A stretch of DNA of 64,000 bases from Phoronis australis (taxonomy: Eukaryota > Phoronida > Phoronidae), in contig NMRA01000191.1 of NCBI GenBank assembly GCA_002633005.1, positions 97,992 to 161,991 on the forward strand, given 5' to 3'. Positions 10,535-22,500 of this stretch are shown here, in pieces (the stretch's first letter is position 1; the number at the start of each line of letters is the position of its first letter). The notes under the pieces are model-generated. The model worked only from the letters and a program-made list of their open reading frames with translations, ran no database searches and was not told the DNA's origin. The translations under genes were made by a program, and so were the position numbers.

Positions 10535-13500
10535 GTGGGTATTGTTTGTGTTGCAGGTGTGTAAGTATGACATGCGGTAGATGTTGCTATATAATTTGAA
10601 GCTTTCCTTTCATTTTTAGTGCTTCGTAGATCAGGGGTTTGTTTCACGAAAAAGATTTGAGTCCAAAATTTGGTCCACTCCATGAAACTATTTCTGAAAA
10701 ATATTTTAATCTCACTTGAGTACAAAGTCTCTGAGAATGTACGCATAAATTAACTGCTAGTTATTGCGATAATTTCTTTTATTTTTTCCGGACTGTTACA
10801 CAGTCGTAATTACTTGACTAGACCTTTATTCAGCAAATGTGAAGTCAAAATGTTAGACAAATTTCTGTGTCTTGGTCCTAAGTCTCTCTTCATGAACCAC
10901 CCCTGGTGATCTCACTTCTATAAATAGTATTGCGTCAGGCATATGGCCAAACATGGCTAAAAAGTGCTTCGTGTTTCCATAGCACACTTTTCCTTACATT
11001 TGCTACTAACTGGTACTTATTGTTTATACTTGGTGAACATATTACTATCATTTTTAAAATGAAGAAGTAGATATTTTCATCATCATTTGTCATTCCATAA
11101 GATGTGTAAAAAAGTTCAGCATGTCTGTACATGGTTGTGTGTTTTCATGCATTGTTCTTGTTGCATGAAATGCAGAAATGGAAATCTTCTATTTTAAAAA
11201 TTTTTAAAGTGGCTTTAAACCCACATTTGTTGAAGAATATAGCTTTTGATTTACCCCCCTTACCGCTATAAAATTGTTCTCAACTTGTTCCATTATCAGA
11301 TGAAAAGTGATTTTTGGGTCTGTTAATAACCGATAGTTCCTTGCTGCTCAAGAACATGCTCAGCAAATGAAATGACGCACCGCGACGAGTCAACTTGTAG
11401 AGTCTCATCTCGAGCATTGACGAATTGTCAGGTCTTTCCAAGTCCAGAAGTCAAATCTGTTTTGACTATTAGGAACACTTAAAGTGGTATACATTAAAAG
11501 TTTATTTTTGTAATGCAAGGCGATTTAATAACCACTCTTAACCTTACCTTAGAATCATATTATTGTACAAAATTTAATATCTATCTGTAGTTGACTGTTT
11601 TGTATCCTGTGCTGAGCAACTGCCACCTAATGTCTTATTTTGCTCTATATCAACCATCATTTGTTCCCTTTTAGCTGCTGTCATTGTTTGTGTGTTTATG
11701 TTTTGAAATGAGTGATTGGTTACCTGCAAGTGTAGTTTGAACCCGCAGGCAAACCATTGTTTATTTCTGTTGCAGGTTGCCAACTATATTCCTCAGTTGT
11801 CTAGGTTTAGCCCAGATTTGTGGGGTGTCTCAATCTGTACGGTCGATGGGCAAAGGTAAGTGAACATGCAACGGTTGATACATAAGGAATGGACTCCCAT
11901 GTAAGCACTCACTATGGCAGACAAGTTATTCATTACATCAGAATTATCCAAAGAGCTAGGTGTCAGCTTTGTAGATTTATTGTTGTAGTTGCATGCGAGT
12001 CAAACAGCTTGCATGGGACGTTTTCAACCTTTATATCGCAATGTATTTCATGTGTATGTTCACGATGTCGTTCCGTGGAATTAATGATGTCGTGAGACTC
12101 GCGCAGTACAAAAACACATTTGACCAGTATGACAATATTCACAGCAGTGCCGGAACATGGCGTATAACCCAAGCTCGGTCTCAGCGATTTGAGGGCACTC
12201 GGCCATTCATAAACAAAATACTCATAGTACAATGCATGGTAAGGCGGAGCTAACTTCATTCACAATTGTATTCAACAATTCAAATATGAATTATTGTGAT
12301 GAATACTAATTTAAGTTGGACTCCTTATTGCAACGAGTGCTGGTAAACCTGTCACCTCAAACCCCTCTGTGTACAGTACAGGTACTTTGCATTCTGTAGG
12401 ATAAAATCAATTCAAGTGCATTCATAAACTCATAAGGGGTGTTAGTGCTCTGTGTCTACTGTACAACTGTGTTTTCATGTAAACAAAATCTTTTCATGGC
12501 CAAAATACTGTGGATAGTAATGAATATTGTGTTGGGTCTGGTTGTTGTTCAAGATTTGTACAAGAAACCTTGAAAGATTTCTGTGTTCTTTCTACAAAAC
12601 AGTTGCATTTTTTGAGGATTTTCAGGAAAGTTGACTGATGTGTTCCTACTGAGGAGAGCACATGGTTTGCATTTTTTTTCAGAGGAATCCAACTACTGCT
12701 GTGCCCCTTAGTGGCAACTTTTATTTATTTTAGAGCCTTCCATAATACCTGCCAAGTTTAGTGAAAGCTTGTCATGTAATTTGGTGGTTGTATTCCAGTC
12801 AACAAGAGCACAGTTGGCGTTAACGGTACCGTCTTGCGGCAATTTTGTCTTTTTGCATCTGCATCAAAAACTACCTAATCCCTTTCAATGTTTTTCATTG
12901 GAGGAGAAGGCAGCACCTGATTTGCAGCACCTGATTTAAAGTCTTGTTATGTTTTAGGTGTCTTCCTCCTTATTTCCTTAACAGACAGAGAAGTTGTTTA
13001 GTACGTAATTATGTGTCTAGTGAGGGAAGCCTAGCCTTCATTGATATTTGAATAGCTTTGATAAATGCTATGCCCTCTAGTGGCAGTTTCATGTTTGTGA
13101 AATTTAGCAGCTATGTTTTTACTTTTTAGTAGCTAGATGATTGCATTCGACAAATTTTTGGGTACCTAGCATAGTGCCAAGTTCACCAGCATTGCTTAGT
13201 GGAATAGAAATATTTGAAAAAAAAATGAATGCACATTGCTTTGTAGTGCCTTTGTGTTTCATATGCTGTTGGTCTGGAGAAATTTATCGTACTCGTTTGA
13301 TTTGATTGCTATTTTTTGTACATCTACTTCAGATATTCTATCGGCGACACATCCTATCCTTTCTGTCTGCAGTCATGTAGTAAGCCGTTTATGTACGCCT
13401 TAGCTCTGAACGAGTTGGGGTCGGATGTCGTCCACAACTATGTGGGGCAAGAGCCAAGCGGTCTACCATTCAGTGCCATAGCCCTAAATAAACAACGTGA

Positions 13501-16500
13501 GTATAGGAAACAGGGCGCAGTTGCATGTAACTGTCCCAATGGGGACTCGACTATGTTGCCAGTTTTCAGAGCATTTGCGGACTGCGTGCAAATACTTATT
13601 GCTCTTTTGTGTGGTACGTTGTCTTCATTGCTATGTCAAGTTTGAGCTTTGATACACAGCAAGACGAAACTCTACGCTGAATTCTTTAAATTGTTGTAAA
13701 TAGATTGGGACATTTTCATGCAATCCCTCTGATTTAGTCTTGCTTATTTTCATTGAAGTAAGGGCCCAGTTTTCAAGTGTATTTTAAGTAAAAGAGGTGC
13801 TTGTATTAAAGGTATTTAAAATTGTTTGAAAAAATATTAGGGAGCAAACGAAGTCTACAAATGCATTGAAAATTTAAGAAATATTATCGAGTCTATTATT
13901 TGGGAGTGTTCCATGCACAGATCCCTCGTTGTGTTCAACTGAGTGTCTGAGTAAATCCTTGTTACTTGGCGAAATTTATTTCGCCAAGTATGTTGCTCTG
14001 TCACTTAAGTTTTTTTTTTTTTTTTTTTTNTTCGTCATAATCGGATCCAAGATGGCGGATATGGCGGCCATTTTGTTTCCATTTTAAGATTCAAATACTC
14101 CCGGAGGCTATAATGTTGTACGTACGGGGCTGAGAATCAGTGCAATTATTGAAAAGGGCGCGTGCTACATTTGTACCGGAAATTGTTAACTTCTGGTTAA
14201 AGATGGCGGAAATATGGGCAATCGCGCATGCGCACCTTGATTTTGGGAAAAAAACGATTTCTCCTGTAGAGGGCGCATTATAGGCGCAATTCCTCCAAAT
14301 TTTTGCAGGTGTTTCTTGTGACATTCTATTATTCAGATCTAAAAAACCGGAAGTTGTTTCCAAGAAAGTGGGTTTGGCCCATGTTGACCTATTTTCAGTA
14401 TTGCTGGAGTGCCATTTTAAACGGGAAGAGAGAATGACGTGAATTTTGCATGTGGATTCTTTGAAGTATAGCCTTTCAAATGACATGTAACAATTTTTTT
14501 CTCAGACTTACTGTTTTTGAGTTATTTGTCTTTGAATTTCTTAAAACAACGCAGTTTCATTTTTTTCGAAAAATTTACGGAATTGTGTGATACTATCAAT
14601 TTAGATAGAGTTTTGAACGAGCTTTCAGAAGATATTTTTCATTTTCCGCTACGACGTCTACTTTTTGAATTATTTGAGATTTTCTGATAGCGCTGTTCCT
14701 TTGTTGAGCGCTCTTTCTGCATTGATGTTGGTTAAGCTTCAATTGAACAAGACTGTAGCCTATTTCTTACTGATTTATGACATCTAAGTTCGTCATATGA
14801 ATGTCATGATGTTTGTTCATCATCGCCCCAACCATCATCACATTCGTCATCATCTCCGTCGTTGTCTTTTCTTTTTGTATTTTGTGTTCACATTTAAGTG
14901 TATTTCGAAATACTTTAAGGGACTCTCTTCTCCTACTCCGTGTCGGAAATCAAATGATTTAGAATTCGGGCTGTTCACCCACACAAAACTTGTTTCAAAC
15001 CTTTCCCTGTTGCAATATAAAATTAGTTTTATCCAAACCAACCATTCAGCGTATTGGTTATTCATTCTCAGTGCTTGGGACTGGTTTTGTTGAACTTTTC
15101 AAATTTGTGTATCAAACCGGTGTTTGATGCAGAATTCCCTACCAAATGAAAGTTTGATACAGTAAGGAAATTAACTATAAAAGGGTGCCTCTTCTGACAA
15201 AATTCTCTACAAAAGGGTCCAGTTTGGGAGTTCACAAAAACATGCAAAAGGCTTTATTTTCCTTCTACACAGATCTGTTATCTACATTTTAAAAACTTGT
15301 GTCGCGAAAGGTGTACTAGATGTTTTTGACAACATGGCATCTCTTCTTGTACTGTTTCAGGCTTAGTGGGTTAAAAATTTAGCTGTTCAAGAATTCTTCC
15401 AAAAGGCTTAGATTTATGGAATTATTCTCTACATAAGGGTGGTGTTTCTGCTACAGAACCCTATAAAGAGGTGACTGTGTCGTGCAAGCTTTGGCTGCCC
15501 ACAAGTGGGTCTCTTTTTCTTGTCCAGTCTGTAACTGGTTAAGTATTTGTTAAGTGAGCTGATGACACGTAATGTCAGCAAACTTTTCAAAGGTACAAAG
15601 TTTGATTTCTGTGCAAACTAGCCCTTCTATTTAGAGTAATGCATGGTATTTCCTATTTAGGTCCAGCTTTACACAGACAAATGTCTTTAGCTCTACTTTT
15701 GTGCCTTTGCCACAAAAAACAGCTGTTCTATTTCATCCATTTCACAAATCACCATGAAATGTGCAATTGCTGCTGCTGTTCATTATGCGTTGTCCTGTTT
15801 CAGAAATACCTCACAACCCCATGGTGAATGCAGGGGCTGTTCTTCTCTGTTCACTTCTGAAGTCTGGCGAAAGTTTGGCTGACCGATTTTCTTGGGTATG
15901 TTTATGAAAATGTTTTCTGATCTTTTTGTAATGTATTGTGCACGTGTCGTTAACAAAACTGCTAGTGTGAGGTAGAGCAGACAGAAATACTAACTTAAGG
16001 TTAATAAATGAAAGGATTTTGTCTGAAAGAGAAGGGTTAGGACATTTAGATGTTTCTATGGGGTAGGTCCTCGTTGATGGTAGGGGTTCGTATCCTGTCG
16101 CGTTGGGAGGGGAACAATGTCTCTAGGTCATCTGGGAAGACGTCTTTTGCACTGATAACCGGTGCTGTGATGTGTTTGTTAAATCTTTTTTATATGATCC
16201 CTTAAGTGTCCAACTTAGATACATCTCTAAGATTGAAGCTACGTTTCCATTTTCTTTTCTATGCAAAGGTGTCTCATGAGTTACTTAGATCTGCGGGAAA
16301 AGAATTCATCGGTTTCAGTAACGCTACGTAAGTACTTGACTTGCGCACTGTTGTGGTAGGAGTAACCATTCTTTACTCAGATGAAAAGTGATTTCAGGGC
16401 TTGCAAATAACAGAGTTTGTTGTTACTTGGGTCTATGGCCAGTACATAAAATGACACGCTGTGACTAGCAAACTTGTTAAGCTGAGTCTCTAGCAATAAG

Positions 16501-19500
16501 GAAGTGTCAATTCTTTTTAATGCCTGAAATCACCTCCAGTTTTACTAAGGAATAATTTGAGAGACCAATTTCGTAACAGTAAGTGGTCAAAAAGTGCCAA
16601 TGTGTAGCATGTACCTAGATTTTAGGAACAATTAGATTCACAGATTTTAGTAAGTTTTTCAAGCCGGGTAACTGATGTATGAAGTTCTCAAAAAAGGACA
16701 AAAACGTGCTTTATTTGTTTTAAAATTGACCACCTACTACTGTAAAATGGTCTCAACTTATTCCTGAGATGTGATTTCTGGACTTGCACAGTTCATTTTT
16801 CGTTGAGATCATGCATGGTACATGAAAGTACACATCATGACAAGCCAGCTCATCGAGCTTGGTCTCAAGCAATAACAAACTGAAATCACCTCCAATTTGA
16901 CTATTCAACAATTTGAGACTAGATATTTCATAGCAATCAGTGGTCGAAATAAAAAAATTGATTTTTGTGTTGGAAGGCAAGTTTATCGCCGCTTTAAATT
17001 CAAAACTCCTTTTTGAATACTATTAGTAAGGACTTTTAGTATTCGGATACTAGTAAGGACTTTTAGTATTTGCAAACTAGTAAGCTCTTCTAGTATATGT
17101 ATACTAGTGAGGACTTTTAGTATTCAGATACTAGTAAGGACTTTTAGTATTTGGATACTAGTAAGGAATTAGTATTTGGATACTAGTAAGGACTTTTAGT
17201 ATTCTGATACTAGTAAGGACTTGTAGTATTTGTACACTAGTAAAAACTTTTAGTATTTAGATACTAGTAAGGACTTTTAGTATTCAGATACTGGTAAGGA
17301 CTTTTAGTATTTGGATACTAGTAAGGAATTAGTATTCAGACACTAGTAAGGACTTTTAGTATTCTGATACTAGTAAGGACTTTTAATATTTGGATACTAG
17401 TAAGGAATTAGTATTCGGATACTAGTAAGGACTTTTAGTATTCTGGTACTAGTAAGTACTTGTAGTATTCGTATACTAGTAAGGACTTTTAGTATTCGTA
17501 TACTAGTAAGGACTTTTAGTATTCGGATACTAGTAAGGACTTATAGTATTCGTACACTAGTAAGGACTTTTATTATTTGGATAATTATTAATAAAGACTT
17601 TTAGTATTCGGATTCTAGTATGGACTTTTAGTATTTTGAAATATGATTTTGTAACAATGCCATAATTTCAGGTTTCTATCTGAAAGAGAAACTGCTGACA
17701 GAAACTTTGCTCTTGGCTATTATATGAAAGAAAATGATGTGAGTGAATGGGGTTGGATTTGATAATTTATTTTTAGCCTTACTAACTGTTTTGCCATTCT
17801 GCCAGTAAGAACTGCTCCGTGTCTGGTTTAAAACATGAACCTCCTGACTTGTGAACCATCAATACGGGTGACTTTTGAACTATGCTTGGTACAGTTAAAT
17901 TTGCTAGGAGGTGACTGTGATTGAGTTTTTATGAACCTCTGTAAAATGGTCAGCTTATACCTACATTTTAGAAACGATTGAGCTTTCCAGTATTTAGCTA
18001 GATTTTCGAGAGAAACTAAATTACATATTTCTCAATACAAGAACAAAAAATGTGCTTTGTAATTCTTTTCAAAGTTTTCATTGTTGTGAATAAATTACTA
18101 AGACACAACCTCTATATTAAAAATGTAATCATTCTATTTACAGTGTTTTCCTTCAGGCACAGATCTGATACAGACGCTAGATTTCTACTTCCAGGTAAAT
18201 CTTGCCACAGTCCTGAGCATTATGCTTGCTCGCAATGCTTGCGAGCCGTCCATTTTTTAACCCAAACTAGGCAACAGTCACATAAAATTCTGGTTTTAAT
18301 TCTCAAGTGTAAAGGCATAGACCAGTGTTCAGCAAAGCTGTCTTAACTGTAAAAGCCTTAAATTGGATCTGCTTATTTATAAGTTAAATAAAGTTCAATG
18401 CTATGGTTGTTTTAGTTTCTGCACTTAAGATGTTTTAAGAATTTGCCTAACTCATTTGTCTACTTTATTGTATAGGACTGATGAAAATTGTACTTTACAG
18501 GTACCAACTGTTGTGAAAATTGTATTTCTATTAGCAGACAAAATGCTACATAGATCTTGTTTGGTCATTCGTGCTATTAGATATCTTTTTCAAAATCGAA
18601 AAGTTTTCAAAATCCATCCTGCCTTTCCTTTTCATCCATTGCTTGTGAACTTACAGATGTGCTCCATAGAGGTCACTTGCGAATCTGCTGCTGTCATGGC
18701 GTCGACTTTGGCTAATGGTGGAATTTGCCCAATCACAGACGAGTCAGTGTTTGGTGCCACATCTGTTCGCAACACACTTTCCCTCATGCACTCCTGTGGC
18801 ATGTACGACTATTCAGGCCAGTTTGCATTCAGTGTGAGTACCAACATAGAGAACTTGCGACTGATAACAACATAAGCTCAGACATTTATTCTTTCAGCCA
18901 TAGTAACAATGAATAGAAATGAATCTATTCTTCCAGACAACTGTTCCTGTATTTAATATAAGAAACTTAACTGGATGTTTTAAAGAATTTCAAAATTGAC
19001 ATTTATGTCCCAAACAACTAGCATGTTTTCCGCATGACTAATGATTTCGAAGAATCTAACTCTAAATTTCTTAGTATTAGTGAAAACTAAGGTTTGTAAT
19101 TAGTTACTCGTCTTCTCTTCTTTCCTAGGTCGGGCTACCCTCCAAGTCAGGGGTCTCCGGTGCTATCCTTGTTGTGATTCCCAACGTGATGGGCATCTGT
19201 CTTTGGTCGCCACCTCTTGATACCTATGGTAACTCATGCCGAGGACTACAGTTCTGTGATGTAAATAACAATACTAACATAACATTAACATGGCTGTCTT
19301 TAAAGCCTATCTCGAAGGGATTGTTATTATTCTAAATGTGTTTGACTTTCCGGATAGTCCGAGCAATGCTTTAGCAATGCACAACAAAACACAATTTAAA
19401 CACTTGGGCAAGTCAGTTGGTACATGAGGTAGCCTTTTCATGCTATATTGTGTCATTATGGTAAAAAGCAAAAAAAAGATTGACCAATGAACACAGTAGT

Positions 19501-22500
19501 TTTGAACATTCGCTGGTGCCCTCGGTAGAAGTGCGTATCTGTCTCGGGTACTGGAATACATTAAATGGAACACCGATGTAAGCGGATGTTGCTCACCTAT
19601 GTAAAAGTCTAGTAATACGCCTGATTGATAAGTACATTTATTTTGTCAAATTGTGACTCCACTGTGGTCTGAGTGGTGTTTTAACGTATTGTAGGAACTA
19701 TATGTTGCCCTTCAAGGTAAGGTTTTGAACCATTGCCTTTCCACCGTACCTATCCTCATTCCTCTAAGATGGATAGGTTCATAGACATCTTAATACAAAG
19801 TCAGTCACCTACTTTGCTCTTTTTTTTGTTGCGGTACACTAATTTTTGCAGGAATAGTACAATTTTTATGTGCCCACTTATTTATATGTGGCTGCATAAT
19901 GCCGTCATCTCTGTCTGGGCATCAGGCATCTGCTACTGCATTTTGTAAATGCCTTACAGGATCTTATGAACTTTTGCATGTGTTTCCCCATAAACGTGAC
20001 AATGGCTGCCCATGACTTTTTTGATGGCTCTAACTACTGCAGTGTCCCCTAGTGACAATTTTATTTTGTATGCTTGGCTCTATATCTTTGGAATTCCCTG
20101 GTGGATTTTGAGAAATAGTTTTGTATTAGACTATGACCCCTTTCCAATTTTGGATGGATTTGAGGTATTCTGTGCCATCTATTGGCCATTTTTATGATAC
20201 TGGAAACACTCCAGATAGCACACTATATGCGATGCAGTTGTGGGTACATTTCGCATTGCTCTTATAACAATTACAATAGTCTTTTGTTAAAATGTTTCAA
20301 GTTCAATGCATATTTTATGGTACGTCATGCGGGCATTTTAATTTACACCTAATTCAACATAACACAATTATTAAGCTTTGCTTTGCTTTGCGGACCACAA
20401 AAATGATAAATACGAATGCAAGGAATAATTTCAAACAGTATTGGATGTTTCACTGCTTGATAATGCTGCAGTTATGGCGCAAGAGCTTGTATGCTTCAGA
20501 TTGGTTTCCTGTTCTGTAAGTTTATGAATCTCATTTTTCATGGATCATGACATCTTACTTCTTTCTTTAAAGAAAACACTAATCTTTGAGAATGCTTCTA
20601 AGAGAATTCAGGGTGGTAAGGAGTATTTACTAAATAGACTGAGTGTACTTTTAACAAAAAATGTGATTTTGGATGTAACAATTTATAAATCTATGGGCGG
20701 ATTTAGGATGCCGCGTGTAGAGTCCATCCACGATTTTTTATCTGAAAAAATGTTCACTTAACCTCTAAAACCGCACAATCATGTCTCAACCGGGGGACCC
20801 AGATCTCCTGGGACTGCCCCTTAAATATGCCTGTTAAATTTTGTGGAAAAAGACTTAATTCACCTGGATAAATGGTCATCTACATTTTGATTCTCGTTCA
20901 CTAAATGCTAGTAGTGTGCGAGACTGGCAGAAAAAAAATCTTGGTATATACAATGGCAATAGTAAGTATTCAGTGTCTTAACATACCATTTTTTCCTAAT
21001 TGACATAGCTGCAGTGTCCAATCTCCTTCAGTGGCGGCGATTCTGCTTGTGTGTGCTAATCAAGTTGCAAGCTTACTTGCAAAGCACTAGCTTGATCTAG
21101 CGTTACACTATCATGATCACTGTGTCATTGTTTGACCCAGGAGCTGGTGAACAAGTTCAACTTTCATAATTACGACAACCTGAAGAACACAGAACGTAAG
21201 AAAGACCCCAGGAATGTCGACATGACTGACCAAGCTTATGATGTTGTGCAGCTGTTGTTTGGAGCTTACCATGGTGATATCAGTACCATACGGAGGTAGG
21301 TGATAGGGGATATAGGGGACATCCTTACATGGTATCAGTTTTATACCACGGTAGGTGATAAACCAAACATCCTTATGGTGATGTCAGCACCATATGACTA
21401 GATAATAAGGGATATAGCAATCTTAGCACAGTGATGTCAGTGCCATACAATGGTAGGTGGTAGCAGATATAGAAGATGATATCACAGTGATATCAGTACC
21501 ATATGACGGTAGGTGATATAAGCAAACATCCTTACCATGGGGTTATCAGTAACACACCTTGGTAGGTGATAAAGTAGACATGCTTACCATGGTGATATCA
21601 GCACCATAGGGTGGTAGGTGATATAGTGAACATCTTACTACGGTGATATCAGTACCATATGACGGTAGGTGATAATGTATACACTCAGTCAAATCAAGTT
21701 ACACCGAACCCTCTGTGACTTGCCAAATCGACTTCTGAACTATACATTTGGGTTGGAACACTATGAGCAAGCAAACCTTTCAAGGCGGGAATGTTGTAAT
21801 GCAGTTTGTATAACTGACATCAGTACCACAGTAGCATCAGAATCATGTGATAAGGGACAGTAGACATCCTACAATTACATACAACTGTTCAGTGCAGTAA
21901 AAGCACAAAGAACCTCTGCTTCATCTGGTCTTAATGTTGTTGGACTGGTTTATCAAATAAAGTGAATGTAATTGACTGTTCTCTTCTGTGTATCACATGG
22001 TAACACTACAGGATCTCTGTTCCTCATGTTGTCATGCAGTGATTAGGAGAGAAGCTTATTGTTCGCCAAAACTGTCTGAAATTGCAAAATCATGTGCACT
22101 TGTCTGGTACTGTCAGAATTTAATTAACTATAATTGTTGCATCCTCTGAAAGTGCAGCTATTTTTTGTAATGATTGCAAAAACTGGTTAATACCTTTGTC
22201 ATTACATAGAAATTATTAGTCGTGCTTTTTGTTAGTTTTGTGAACTCCTTAGGCATTGAATGTTCTTGACCAGATTTGAAATCTGCCCTTCAACTATCCT
22301 TCAGGTACATGTTGAAAGGTATGGACATGGATTGCGTGGACTATGACCAGAGGACAGCGCTTCATGTGGCAGCCAGCGAGGGACACTACGATATTGTACA
22401 CTACTTACTGGAGAGGTGTAAGGTCAAGCCCAACCCCAGGGACAGGTGGGTGGAGTGGATGTAGGTGGGGATCCAGGGTGATGACTAGATGGGTGTCTGA

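Noticed and set aside
17018-17637. CRISPR-like array
   Set aside because: Units are contiguous without unique spacers, inside an intron of an animal gene; a minisatellite.
18228-18246. Hairpin GCTCGCAA-TGC-TTGCGAGC after a glutaminase donor
   Set aside because: Only 8-bp arms; expected by chance at this length scale, so not reported as regulatory.
20540-20761. 73-codon + frame in a glutaminase intron
   Set aside because: No recognised domain, no matching splice sites in phase with the gene, and AT-rich composition.
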